From: Bacillota bacterium
GTDB taxonomy: Bacteria > Bacillota > Clostridia > Christensenellales > SZUA-584
Direction of reading: 5' to 3'
Length of the DNA: 64,000 nt
NCBI GenBank assembly: GCA_023390815.1
Contig: JAEWCC010000003.1
Location: forward strand, 62,001-126,000
A program made the position numbers and the translations under genes. Under the pieces are notes generated by a model. The model made no database searches. It saw only the letters and a program-made list of their open reading frames with translations, and had not been told where the DNA came from. Shown here piece after piece: positions 42,789 through 51,835 of this stretch (positions within the stretch are counted from its first letter, which is position 1; each line of letters begins with the position of its first letter).

Positions 42789-45017
42789 TCATTTTATTGC
42801 ATCCCCGAGACAGTGAGCGGCTTCCTTGAGCGCCTCTTTGGCGGTCATTCGCTTCTCGATCGTTTTATGGACGGCGTTACCGATGATCTGTTCCAAAACG
42901 GCCTCCGAAACGCCTTCTCCCTTGGCATTCTTGGGCATCGTGCGCCTTCTCGTGCACGCAAATGCACTGGGCAATATACGATACCATGGATACAGGTTGT
43001 GCAACTCCGCGCTTTCAAAAACCGAACGGTAGGGAACAATCCGTCCCAGCATGGCATTGGGCATAATGAGCGATTCGGATGCCGTCCATTTCGCGAACTC
43101 AAACGCGTCGTTCTTCTTTTCCGTATAGGGATTCACCCCGATCGACCAGCCGCCCAGCACGCTGGCTTTCCCGGGTATCAGCGTAAAACCGACCTTGCCA
43201 ACCACGGAGGAAACGCTCCGGTCTTCCAGCGGCGTCGCATGATCCGAGAACAGCACCATCATCGCCGCATCCCCGTGTCCAAAAATCTCCACCTGCTCGT
43301 CCCACCAATGCGAAGGCGAATCCGGATGAGCGAAATTAAAGCTTTCCGCGTAGTTCGAGAGCGCCGCGATACATTTTTCGCCGGCGATAACGGCTTTGCC
43401 GTTTTCAAATACATTGCCGCCCATACCCCACGCGCGCGGCAGAAACTCACACACGGCTCCCGAGGCGTTCATTGCGCCAAGGGTAGTGCCATAGGTCGTC
43501 TCCGATTCCGGATTGAATCTTTTCGTAAAGAAGCCGGCAACGCGGTTATATTCCTCCCAGGTCGTGGGCACCTTCAGATCCTTCTTGAAACGTTCGTAAA
43601 ACAGCCTTTTGTTTTTAATCTGAGAGAACAGGTCTTTGCGGTAATAAAGCAGCTGAACCGTATGGCTGAACGGAAGCGCATATAGCCGATCCCCAAAAAA
43701 GCAATGCTCACGCAGCACATCGTCCGAAAACATCCGGCTCAGTTCGGCTTTATCGGTATAAAACTCCGATAGGTCCTGCACGTATCCCCCGAGGATCAGT
43801 TCTTTCATCCAAGCGAGGTCGAACGAGAAAGCGTCGTATTCGCCCGCGGGCATTCCCTTCAATATCTCTTTGAGCATCCGGTTATACGGCACCTGATTCA
43901 GTTCAAGGCCGATACCGGTAGTGCGCTTGAAATCAGCCGCAAGCGAGGTAATCGTGTGGCTGGACGGAGACTCCTGTAAGAGCACTTTGATTTTGCGTTG
44001 TATGCCGATATCGTGGCATCTTGCCGCCGCGAGCCCTCTGCTCTGTGTGCACGGAATTGAGATGCTTCTGCCGCCGCGGGGGTCTTCCTGCTCCACCACT
44101 TCTTCCAGCATTTTAAACGCGGCTCTTGCCATCTGGGCATAAGGCAGGAATAAGTAGCTGTCCTTTTCGCTCTTTGCTTTAGTCCATTCCTCTGCATCCA
44201 GGGTAATCAGTTTCGGCATGGATATGCGCGGTTCCGCGCCGATTGCAAGCGCGCATTCCACGCCTTCCCGAAGCATTCTGTTGGTGGTATAGATGATCTG
44301 CGGCGGGTTCTCCAGCTCCATCAGGCGGATGGCCGCCCGCATTGCGCTTTCCCGATTGCCGTTCACGGTCTCCACATATTTGGCGTCGATGTTCTTTCTG
44401 GCCTTATGCATCGCGTTAAAATAGGCGTCGATACACTCCATCTCAAAGGAGTATTCCTGGGGGCCGGCGATAATGGCGATCCTCTCAAAGCCCGCGGCAA
44501 TCTGATCCTGAACGTTGGCCATCATGACAGCCCGTATATCCATATCCACATTATTCATGGCGTATCCGGATACTTTATGATGTATGAAAACAATTTTCAG
44601 TCCTTCATCAATCACGCGGCTGAAAAACTCCGTATTGCCGGGTTGGCAGCTCAGCAAAATCACTCCGTCGGCGCCCATCATCTGCGCGTTTTCAAGGATC
44701 GCGCATTCACGGTCGGGAACATCCGAGCAAACCCGCATGTACGCCGAATATCCTTTTTCCGAGGCGTATATGCTGATCTCATCGAACAGCTTTGCATACG
44801 CCATGTTCGTAATATCCGGCAGCACGACCTCAATACGCCCCGTTCGCTTCGTCTTTAAGTTCCGCGCAAGTTCGTTCTGTTTATATCCAAGTTCAGCGAC
44901 TGCCTGCTCCACCCGCCGGATCTTGTCACTGCTGACCGATTTTGACCCGTTCAATACGTTCGAAACCGTGCCGTGGGATACGCCCGCTAACCTTGCGACA
45001 TCCTTCATGGTCGCCAT
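42789..45017 (-). CDS. LacI-family regulator fused to an extracellular-type solute-binding domain
   Basis: A 742-residue three-domain protein. Residues 1-50: LacI helix-turn-helix (MKDVARLAGVSHGTVSNVLNG). Residues about 60-335: sugar-binding type 1 periplasmic-binding fold, the usual LacI sensor. Residues about 341-742: a maltose-type solute-binding domain (SBP_bac_1), beginning RKIKVLLQESPSSHT and including FSFDLAWMKELILGGYVQDL, LPFSHTVQLLYYRKDLF, and GGWSIGVNPYTEKK. No signal peptide or membrane segment interrupts it, so the second sensor is cytoplasmic. Start ATG 45017 has AGGGG upstream; 45035 is less likely. It is divergent from the deoC/ABC operon, which it probably controls. Confidence 0.85.
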   Translation of the reverse strand: MATMKDVARLAGVSHGTVSNVLNGSKSVSSDKIRRVEQAVAELGYKQNELARNLKTKRTGRIEVVLPDITNMAYAKLFDEISIYASEKGYSAYMRVCSDVPDRECAILENAQMMGADGVILLSCQPGNTEFFSRVIDEGLKIVFIHHKVSGYAMNNVDMDIRAVMMANVQDQIAAGFERIAIIAGPQEYSFEMECIDAYFNAMHKARKNIDAKYVETVNGNRESAMRAAIRLMELENPPQIIYTTNRMLREGVECALAIGAEPRISMPKLITLDAEEWTKAKSEKDSYLFLPYAQMARAAFKMLEEVVEQEDPRGGRSISIPCTQSRGLAAARCHDIGIQRKIKVLLQESPSSHTITSLAADFKRTTGIGLELNQVPYNRMLKEILKGMPAGEYDAFSFDLAWMKELILGGYVQDLSEFYTDKAELSRMFSDDVLREHCFFGDRLYALPFSHTVQLLYYRKDLFSQIKNKRLFYERFKKDLKVPTTWEEYNRVAGFFTKRFNPESETTYGTTLGAMNASGAVCEFLPRAWGMGGNVFENGKAVIAGEKCIAALSNYAESFNFAHPDSPSHWWDEQVEIFGHGDAAMMVLFSDHATPLEDRSVSSVVGKVGFTLIPGKASVLGGWSIGVNPYTEKKNDAFEFAKWTASESLIMPNAMLGRIVPYRSVFESAELHNLYPWYRILPSAFACTRRRTMPKNAKGEGVSEAVLEQIIGNAVHKTIEKRMTAKEALKEAAHCLGDAIK

Positions 45018-45073
45018 ATGATTACCCCTATCCAAATCGTTTCTAAATTGAACTATTCGCTATAATTGTTTCA

Positions 45074-45101
45074 ATCATACCATGCGCGACTATTTTATCA
45101 A
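45074..45101 (-). promoter_or_regulatory. Promoter of the LacI-fusion gene
   Basis: Minus strand TTGATA (45096-45101), 16-bp spacer, TATGAT (45074-45079). It is about 60 bases before the start codon. An imperfect TTGAA...TTCAA dyad lies just downstream and could be a LacI-type operator. Confidence 0.6.
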
Positions 45102-45123
45102 GTGGAATTTCAAGATGCATGCA

Positions 45124-45165
45124 ACCGTTCCATACTTATCTTCTACCGTTCCATACTTATCTTCT
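45124..45165. repeat. Exact 21-bp tandem direct repeat
   Basis: Two identical 21-bp units, at 45124-45144 and 45145-45165, each starting ACCGTTCCATAC and ending TATCTTCT. They lie between the LacI-fusion promoter and the deoC-operon promoter, at two DNA turns each, which suits co-operative protein binding. Confidence 0.8.
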
Positions 45166-45224
45166 TTAGATGTAAACTTTTCTGACGTTTCATCTCGGTA
45201 TGGTTCGGGATGCCTAAATATCTA

Positions 45225-45253
45225 TTGACACACCCCGTTATATGATATAAAAT
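45225..45253 (+). promoter_or_regulatory. Promoter of the deoC-ABC transporter operon
   Basis: Consensus TTGACA (45225-45230), a 17-bp spacer and TAAAAT (45248-45253). The deoC start is at 45500, so the leader is about 240 nt. Sequence from -10 onward resembles that of the promoter at 36024-36052, including AAACAATAATA. Confidence 0.75.
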
Positions 45254-45259
45254 AACAGC

Positions 45260-45499
45260 AATTAATAACAAACAATAATAGAAAACAACATTATGGCGTG
45301 TAAAACTGTAATGCACGCAAATACGAGCCGGAAAACACGAATTTGCAGCAAAGGCACTGTCCAGTGCTGCGCGCGCAATATGCAAGCACCCGCTATATCC
45401 ACTAATGACCATTCGGGAACGCTTAAAAAACACTTGCAATTGTACTGTACTGCATATAGAATAACATTTGGAACGTATCATTTTTAAAGGGGATAGGAC
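45260..45499 (+). other. Long untranslated leader of the deoC operon
   Basis: About 240 nt between promoter and deoC without a convincing gene. It holds an AT-rich operator-like stretch (45268-45290) and a small GCACTG/CAGTGC hairpin (45354-45367). No known riboswitch was recognised. A frame opening near 45293 lacks a ribosome binding site. Confidence 0.45.
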
Positions 45500-46168
45500 A
45501 TGACCGCAAAAGAAGCCGCAAGGCTGATCGACATCAGTGCAGTAAGAACTCACCACGCTTTGGCCGACATTAAAGAGATGGTCGATATCGCGCTGCGTTA
45601 TCGCTTTATAAACGTACATACGCTGCCCAGCTGGACGAAAACCGTCAGCGAAATGCTCAAAGGTAATGAGGATGTGCGGGTCGGCGCGCCGGTAGGTTTC
45701 CCGGGCGGCGGGCATAAGACTGCTGTGAAAATGCTCGAAGCGGAGCAGCTCATTGAGGACGGCGTTCAGGAAATGGACATCGTCATGAACGTTGGAAGGT
45801 TCAAAAATAAAGAATTCGGCTACGTCGCAGACGAGCTTAAGCAAATTGTTAGACTCGCGCCTAAAGAAGTACTGACCAAGGTGATCATCGAACTGAATTG
45901 CCTGGAAGACAGCGAACTGGAAGATGTCTGCCGGATCGTCATTGACAGCGGTGCCGATTTCTTAAAAACCGGCACAGGCTGGGTTCCGGGAGACGCCAAT
46001 ATTACACGGATCGCAAAAATCAAAGACTTTACGCGCGGCAAGGTTCAGGTAAAGGCCGCGGGCGGCATCCGCACCCGAGAGGAATTTGACGCGCTGCTGG
46101 CTCTCGGAGTCGAGCGCTTCGGCATCAACATCGCATCCGCGCTTGCTATTGTAGAAAGCTTCAAATAA
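45500..46168 (+). CDS. deoC: Deoxyribose-phosphate aldolase
   Basis: A 222-residue class I aldolase converting 2-deoxyribose 5-phosphate to acetaldehyde and glyceraldehyde 3-phosphate. The Schiff-base lysine is Lys156 (DFLKTGTGW) and the second conserved lysine is Lys185 (VKAAGGIR). Length and motifs are canonical. Here it is not with nucleoside genes but with a kinase and sugar transporter, so it may cleave a related sugar phosphate. AAAGGGG precedes the ATG. Confidence 0.9.
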   Translation: MTAKEAARLIDISAVRTHHALADIKEMVDIALRYRFINVHTLPSWTKTVSEMLKGNEDVRVGAPVGFPGGGHKTAVKMLEAEQLIEDGVQEMDIVMNVGRFKNKEFGYVADELKQIVRLAPKEVLTKVIIELNCLEDSELEDVCRIVIDSGADFLKTGTGWVPGDANITRIAKIKDFTRGKVQVKAAGGIRTREEFDALLALGVERFGINIASALAIVESFK

Positions 46169-46183
46169 GAGAGGACATCACAG

Positions 46184-47728
46184 ATGCACGGCAAAGACAT
46201 GATCATCGCTTACGACCTGGGTACCGGCGGTATCAAAGCGTCGTTATTCGATTTAAACGGCAACTCCTGCTGTGATATCTTCAGCCAGTATGATGTCATA
46301 TATACAGGCAGCGATTATCACGAGCAGGCCCCCCAGGCGTGGGTAGACGGAATCAGCAGCACCACAAAACAGCTCCTGCAAAAGAGCGGGGTGAATCCGT
46401 CCAGCGTTGTCGCGTTATCCATATCCGGGCACTCGCTCGGCGTAGTCCCGGTGGACCGGGACGGACGGCTGCTGCGCAGCATGACGCCAATCTGGAGCGA
46501 CACGCGCGCGAAGCAGCAGACGAAGGAGTTTTTTGCGAAGGTTCCTTATTCCGAGTGGTACAAGAAAACCGGAAACGGATTCCCGGCTGAATGCTACTGC
46601 ATCTTTAAGATTATGTGGTACCGGGATAACGAGCCGGAACTTTATGCAAAGACCTATAAAATATTGGGTTCTAAAGACTATTGCAATCTGATGCTGACGG
46701 GCACTATGGTGACGGATTACTCCTATGCATCGGGCAGCGGCGTATATGATCTGGTGGAAAACCGGTATGACGAGGAATACATCCTTGCGTCCGGCATACG
46801 CAGAGATTTGCTTCCCGAGCTGGTTCATTCTCACGATGTGATCGGGCATCTCACTCCGGAAGCGGCGGCGGCGCTGGGTTTAACCACCGACGTTAAGGTC
46901 GTGGCAGGCGGGGTCGACAATTCGTGCATGGCGCTGGGCGCAAGGGGCATCGAAAACGGCCGGGCGTATATCTCGCTTGGCTCCTCCTCGTGGATTGCGG
47001 TCGTGAGCGACACGCCGCTTGTGGACGAGGAAAAGAAACCGTTCGTGTTTGCGCATGTAATCGACGGAATGTACGCTTCCGCAACCAGCATTTTCGCAGC
47101 CGGTTCAAGCTTCCGCTGGGTGCGCGACGTGCTTTTCCCGGATCTCGTCCAGAAAGAAAAAAGCGGCGAGATCAAGGATGCTTACGTAGAGATGAACGGG
47201 CTCGCGGCGCTTTCCCCCATCGGATCGAACAATCTTCAGTTCAATCCCAGCCTGGCGGGCGGTGCAATGATCGAGCAGAGCAAGAATATCGTGGGCGGGT
47301 TTGTCGGATTGCAGCTTTCCCACACAAGAAACGATATGGTCCGGGCGGCGCTCGAAGGAATTACCTATAACCTGTGGTATGCGATGACGGTACTGAAAAG
47401 CTGCGGCGTCACCGTACCCGAGCTTTTAATGGTAGGCGGCGGCGCCAAGAGTCCGTTCTGGCGTCAGATGTTTGCGGATATATTTGATATGAATATGATC
47501 AAAACGAGTGTCGATCAAAATGCAGCCTCCCTGGGCGCGGCGGCATTGGCAGCCTATGGCCTCGGGCTTTGGAAGGATTATACCCCCATCGACAAAGCGC
47601 ATGATCTGGAAAGCATCGCCCAGCCCAATAAGGAAAAAACGGCTTCGTACCGGCGCCACTACGAGCTTTCAAGGTACATCGCAGGTTGGCTGGCCGATAC
47701 GGGCGACAAACTGGCTCTCGGAGTGTGA
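46184..47728 (+). CDS. FGGY-family carbohydrate kinase (third xylulokinase-like)
   Basis: A 514-residue kinase: AYDLGTGGIKASLFDLNG phosphate loop, VVAGGVDNSCMALGARG and LMVGGGAKSPFWRQMFADI. It sits 15 bases after deoC and 4 bases before the VOC gene, in front of a sugar ABC transporter, and most likely phosphorylates the imported sugar. Substrate unknown. GAGAGGAC lies before the start. Confidence 0.9.
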   Translation: MHGKDMIIAYDLGTGGIKASLFDLNGNSCCDIFSQYDVIYTGSDYHEQAPQAWVDGISSTTKQLLQKSGVNPSSVVALSISGHSLGVVPVDRDGRLLRSMTPIWSDTRAKQQTKEFFAKVPYSEWYKKTGNGFPAECYCIFKIMWYRDNEPELYAKTYKILGSKDYCNLMLTGTMVTDYSYASGSGVYDLVENRYDEEYILASGIRRDLLPELVHSHDVIGHLTPEAAAALGLTTDVKVVAGGVDNSCMALGARGIENGRAYISLGSSSWIAVVSDTPLVDEEKKPFVFAHVIDGMYASATSIFAAGSSFRWVRDVLFPDLVQKEKSGEIKDAYVEMNGLAALSPIGSNNLQFNPSLAGGAMIEQSKNIVGGFVGLQLSHTRNDMVRAALEGITYNLWYAMTVLKSCGVTVPELLMVGGGAKSPFWRQMFADIFDMNMIKTSVDQNAASLGAAALAAYGLGLWKDYTPIDKAHDLESIAQPNKEKTASYRRHYELSRYIAGWLADTGDKLALGV

Positions 47729-47732
47729 AACA

Positions 47733-48122
47733 ATGCAAATTAAAGAAATCGACCATATCGCCGTCAACACGGTAGATATCGAGCAGTCTGTCCGGTTTTA
47801 TTCGGAAGTCCTGGGGTTTGAGCTATTAAGGCGGGTTCCTAACGGGGATAATGTGCTTGTGTACTTAAAGATCAATGACAACAGCACGATGGAACTGTTT
47901 GACCACGAAAAAGAAATCCGGTATCATGAACATCCCGACAGCGCATCGGGAACCGCGCATATTGCTTTTAGCGTGAATGATATCACAGCGTGGAACGAAC
48001 ACCTGAAAAAACACAATGTGGAATTTACGCTACCATTGTGCGCCCTTGATCATTTAGGCAAAAACGTGCTGCTGTTTAAAGATCCGAACGGGGTCATCAT
48101 TGAACTGAGCGAAGATCTTTAA
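47733..48122 (+). CDS. VOC-family (glyoxalase-fold) protein
   Basis: A 129-residue vicinal-oxygen-chelate protein. The opening KEIDHIAVNTVDIEQSVRFYSEVLGF and closing FKDPNGVIIELSED are typical, providing the metal His and Glu. Family members include glyoxalase I, methylmalonyl-CoA epimerase and dioxygenases. ATG 47733 is chosen at the VOC N-terminus with GGAG upstream, though the frame opens further back inside the kinase gene. Role in the sugar operon is unclear: epimerisation or aldehyde detoxification. Confidence 0.85.
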   Translation: MQIKEIDHIAVNTVDIEQSVRFYSEVLGFELLRRVPNGDNVLVYLKINDNSTMELFDHEKEIRYHEHPDSASGTAHIAFSVNDITAWNEHLKKHNVEFTLPLCALDHLGKNVLLFKDPNGVIIELSEDL

Positions 48123-48173
48123 ACCGTACGTTAGGTATAAAGAACATTCCAAGGAAAGGGAACGATACGAGCA

Positions 48174-49664
48174 ATGGCAAATCTATTGGAGATGAAAAAT
48201 ATCTCAAAAAGTTTTTACGGCGTCAGGGTGCTGTCAGAAGTCGACTTTAGCCTCGAACGCGGTGAAGTTGTTGCTCTTTGCGGAGAAAACGGGGCCGGCA
48301 AATCCACGCTCATGAAAATTTTGGCCGCCGTATATAAAAGCGACGCAGGAGACATTTATCTCGATGGCGAGCACCTCTCCCCCAACTTGCAGACGCTCGA
48401 CATGCAACAGCGCGGCGTATCCATGATCCATCAGGAACTTAATCTGATGGAGCATCTTACCGTTGCACAGAACATCTTTTTAACGCGGGAACCGAAGGGA
48501 AAAAGCGGCCTGATCAATTTCAAAAAGATGAATGCGGACGCAAAAGAGCTTCTGGCATCGCTCGGGCAGAGCAATATCAGCCCAACGACGATGGTAAGCA
48601 GCCTTAAAACCGCGCAGAAACAGATGGTAGAGATCGCAAAGGCCATCTCGTTTAACTTAAAAGTGCTGATTATGGATGAACCTACGGCGATGCTCACGCT
48701 CAAGGAGACGGAGATCCTTTTTGATCTCATCCGGCGTCTGGCCAAGCAGGGCATCGGGATCATCTATATATCCCACCGTTTAAAAGAAATCAAAGAAGTC
48801 TGCGATCGCGTTACCATACTGCGGGATGGCACGTTCATCGTCACCAAAAAAGTATCCGAAGTCACGGAACAGCAGATCGCCAACTACATGGTCGGGCGTG
48901 AAGTCAGTATTTCGCGGGCGACAGATTTCACAGGCGATGTCAGCGATGTCGTGTTGGAAGTACGCAACGTATCCGACGCGCTGCTCAAGAACGTAAACTT
49001 CAAGGTTTCACGCGGAGAGATTCTCGGGTTTTCCGGTCTGGTGGGTTCGGGACGCTCTGAGCTGATGGAGTTTATTTTCGGCGTCCGCAAAATGAAGACC
49101 GGTGAAATCTATCTGAATGGCCAGCGCATTTTAAACAAGATTCCTGCATCGGCCATTAAAAGAGGCATTGGCTTCGTTACCGAAGACAGGCAAAAAACGG
49201 GTGTTGTCATTAAGCGAAATATCAGAGAAAATGTATGCCTGATCGATCAGGTAAAAAACAAAGGGTTCTTTAACCGTTCCGCAAAGCAGAAGAACAATAC
49301 CGCGGAAATGATCAATCGGCTGAATATCCGGTGCGCGGGGCATCAGCAGCTGGTGAGCAACCTTTCGGGCGGCAACCAGCAAAAGATCGTGCTTGCCAAA
49401 TGGCTGCTCGTAGACTCGGACATTCTGATTCTGGATGAGCCTACGCGGGGTATCGACGTGGGCGCCCGCGAGGAGATTTATAGGATCATCCACGAGTTGT
49501 CTGAATCGGGAAAAACCATCATCATTGTATCTTCCGATTTGACCGAGGTACTCAACATATGCCAGCGTGTCATCGTCATGCATGAAGGGTCGATCAAAGC
49601 TGAACTTACCCAAAGCGATCGAACGGAAGAAACCATTATGTCCTATGCGACGAATGCGTCTTAA
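48174..49664 (+). CDS. Sugar ABC transporter ATP-binding protein (RbsA/MglA type)
   Basis: A 496-residue protein with two ABC domains in tandem, as in RbsA. The N-terminal half has Walker A GENGAGKST and Walker B VLIMDEP. The C-terminal half has the degenerate second nucleotide site (GLVGSGRSE) and signature LSGGNQQK with ILDEPTRGIDVG. It energises import of a monosaccharide together with the next two genes. Start 48174 has GGAAAGGGA upstream. Confidence 0.92.
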   Translation: MANLLEMKNISKSFYGVRVLSEVDFSLERGEVVALCGENGAGKSTLMKILAAVYKSDAGDIYLDGEHLSPNLQTLDMQQRGVSMIHQELNLMEHLTVAQNIFLTREPKGKSGLINFKKMNADAKELLASLGQSNISPTTMVSSLKTAQKQMVEIAKAISFNLKVLIMDEPTAMLTLKETEILFDLIRRLAKQGIGIIYISHRLKEIKEVCDRVTILRDGTFIVTKKVSEVTEQQIANYMVGREVSISRATDFTGDVSDVVLEVRNVSDALLKNVNFKVSRGEILGFSGLVGSGRSELMEFIFGVRKMKTGEIYLNGQRILNKIPASAIKRGIGFVTEDRQKTGVVIKRNIRENVCLIDQVKNKGFFNRSAKQKNNTAEMINRLNIRCAGHQQLVSNLSGGNQQKIVLAKWLLVDSDILILDEPTRGIDVGAREEIYRIIHELSESGKTIIIVSSDLTEVLNICQRVIVMHEGSIKAELTQSDRTEETIMSYATNAS

Positions 49665-49683
49665 TAATGCGGAGGAAAAGCCA

Positions 49684-50658
49684 ATGAACAGCGTAAAAAG
49701 TGAAAAAAATCAATTGGGTATGGTCAGGCAGGTTTGGTCCAAATATAGTATCGTATTTGTGTTTATTATACTTTTCGCGATCTGTACACTATTGACAGGG
49801 GGCAATTTCGCGAAATGGAATAACATCACGACGATATTCAGAAACTCGTCCACCATCGGCATCATCGCTTTGGGAATGACGTTTGTGATTATCTCCGGCG
49901 GTATCGATCTTTCGAGCGGCCCGGTTATGGCGACGGCGGGATTGATATTGGTTAATTTGCAGAAGAACGGCACGCCCCTGGTTCTCGCAATCCTCGCGTG
50001 CATCGCAGTTGCGGCAGCTTTCGGGTTTGTCAACGGTATCATCACCACAAAGGCAAAAGTACCGCCGTTTATCGTCACGCTCGCAACCGGCATCATCGCG
50101 CGTTCCGTCACGATGTATATCGGCAACGGCGCAACGGTAACGGGCAACAATCAGGATACGCTTTTTAAATCCATCGGCAATGGCAACCTGCTGACCGTAC
50201 CTACCCCGTTCGTCATCATGGTGGTTGTCGCCATTTTGCTCACGATACTGCTTATTAAAACGAAGTTTGGTACATTTGTGTTTGCAGTCGGCTGCAACGA
50301 ACAGGCGGCAAAGTATTCAGGCATTAAAGTGGACAAGATCAAAATACTGACTTATATCATCGCAGGGATATGCGTTGGCATCGCCGGAGCGCTTGAAACT
50401 TCAAAAATGGTTGCTGTTTCATCCACAACGACGGGTAAAGGCTACGAGTTCGATGCAATCACCATGGTGCTGGTGGGTGGCACATCGCTGGCGGGCGGAC
50501 GCGGAACCATATATGGTACGGTGATCGGTGCCATCATCCTGTTCTTCGTCAATAACATGATGATACAGCTTGATGTCTCCACTTACCTGACAGACGCAAT
50601 TAAAGGCGCGGTCATCCTGATCGCAGTCCTGCTGCAGTCCCGCAGTAAAAATTCGTAA
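49684..50658 (+). CDS. Sugar ABC transporter permease (RbsC type)
   Basis: A 324-residue polytopic membrane protein with about eight to ten predicted membrane segments and the RbsC-type sequences ISGGIDLSSGPVMA and GTSLAGGRGTIYGTVIGA. ATG 49684 is chosen because GCGGAGGAAA lies upstream; the frame opens earlier inside the ATPase gene. It is the channel of the transporter. Confidence 0.92.
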   Translation: MNSVKSEKNQLGMVRQVWSKYSIVFVFIILFAICTLLTGGNFAKWNNITTIFRNSSTIGIIALGMTFVIISGGIDLSSGPVMATAGLILVNLQKNGTPLVLAILACIAVAAAFGFVNGIITTKAKVPPFIVTLATGIIARSVTMYIGNGATVTGNNQDTLFKSIGNGNLLTVPTPFVIMVVVAILLTILLIKTKFGTFVFAVGCNEQAAKYSGIKVDKIKILTYIIAGICVGIAGALETSKMVAVSSTTTGKGYEFDAITMVLVGGTSLAGGRGTIYGTVIGAIILFFVNNMMIQLDVSTYLTDAIKGAVILIAVLLQSRSKNS

Positions 50659-50711
50659 AAGTTTCATAAACTATTGTTTATGAATGAAACCATAAAAAAC
50701 AGGAGGAACAA

Positions 50712-51731
50712 ATGAAGAAGATCTTAGTGTTGGTTCTTGCAGTTCTTTTGGCCATGACTGTTTTCGCAGCTTGCGCCCAGAACAACGCTCCAGCAGAAAG
50801 TTCTGCCCCGGCAGAGTCCCCGTCCGTGTCCGCAGAAGTATCTGTGGAACCCTCGGTAGTGGCTGAAGTGAAGAAGGTCGCGATCTCCCTGCCCCCGGCG
50901 GACAACGCATGGCAGGCAGCGCTGCTGGCTTCCATTCAGGAAGCGACAGCTGGCGATACGGAAATCGAATGGACTGTTAAGAACGCGGTTGACAATGCGG
51001 ATCAGCAGAACATCCTGACGACGTTCAAAGACGGCGGTTACGATCTGATCGCTTGCCTGCCGGGCGACGGCACGCTGATGACGACGATCATGGAAGAGAT
51101 CTATGATGCGGGTATCCCGACGGTCATCATCGACAGAAACATCGCGTCCGACAAGTACACCTCGTTCGTTGCGGAAGACAACTACTCCTGCGGCGTCATG
51201 GCGGCTGACTACATCGGCAAGTTCTTCGAAGGCCAGGAAGATATCAAGCTCGTCAACCTGAGAAGCTACACCGGTATCCCGATCGACCTCGCAAGATATC
51301 AGGGCTTTGCGGATACGATCAAGAACTACCCGAACATCGAGATCATCGGCGAAGGCGATGGCGAGTTCAACAGCACCGCTGGTTTCAATGCGATGTCCGA
51401 CCTGCTTGCGGCTTATGACAAAATCGACGTCGTATTCACGCATGACGACGAAGCCACGACCGGCGCTATGACTGCGATCGAGCAGCAGGGCCGTACCGAC
51501 ATCAAGCTGATCACCGGCATGGGCGGCACGGTAACGGCGCTCAACGAGATCAAGGCTGACAACACGATCCACAAGGCGACCTCTTCCTACTTCCCGAGAA
51601 TCGGCGCTGCGGCGGTTGAAGTTATCAGAGAATACTTCAAGACCGGCAACATCGAAAAGGACAACGTAAGAGAGTCCACGCTGATCACGAAGGACAATGT
51701 TGACCAGTTCATGGAATGGGCATATCAATAA
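50712..51731 (+). CDS. Sugar ABC transporter substrate-binding lipoprotein
   Basis: A 339-residue lipoprotein with a signal peptide and lipobox FAAC (Cys21), a Ser/Ala/Pro/Glu-rich linker, then a type 1 periplasmic-binding fold (KVAISLPPADNAWQAALLAS, FTHDDEATTGAM). It binds the sugar outside the membrane and delivers it to the permease. AGGAGG precedes the ATG. Last gene of the operon. Confidence 0.92.
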   Translation: MKKILVLVLAVLLAMTVFAACAQNNAPAESSAPAESPSVSAEVSVEPSVVAEVKKVAISLPPADNAWQAALLASIQEATAGDTEIEWTVKNAVDNADQQNILTTFKDGGYDLIACLPGDGTLMTTIMEEIYDAGIPTVIIDRNIASDKYTSFVAEDNYSCGVMAADYIGKFFEGQEDIKLVNLRSYTGIPIDLARYQGFADTIKNYPNIEIIGEGDGEFNSTAGFNAMSDLLAAYDKIDVVFTHDDEATTGAMTAIEQQGRTDIKLITGMGGTVTALNEIKADNTIHKATSSYFPRIGAAAVEVIREYFKTGNIEKDNVRESTLITKDNVDQFMEWAYQ

Positions 51732-51753
51732 GTCCAGACAGTGATCCCGGAAT

Positions 51754-51779
51754 AAAAAAACCTCCGGAAACTCCGGAGG
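51754..51779. terminator. Hairpin with T-tract on the minus strand
   Basis: CCTCCGG/CCGGAGG stem with AAACT loop, preceded by AAAAAAA, so on the minus strand it reads as stem plus T7. It probably ends transcripts coming leftward from the isochorismatase operon, although also near the transporter operon's end. Confidence 0.65.
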
Positions 51780-51794
51780 CAAAGACATGATGAG

Positions 51795-51835
51795 TAACAC
51801 CCCGCGGCTGCTAAATCGTCGGGGTGTTATTCTTT
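51795..51835 (+). terminator. Terminator of the sugar transporter operon
   Basis: TAACACCCCG (51795-51804) and CGGGGTGTTA (51820-51829) pair perfectly and are followed by TTCTTT. About 65 bases after the stop of the binding-protein gene. Confidence 0.8.
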
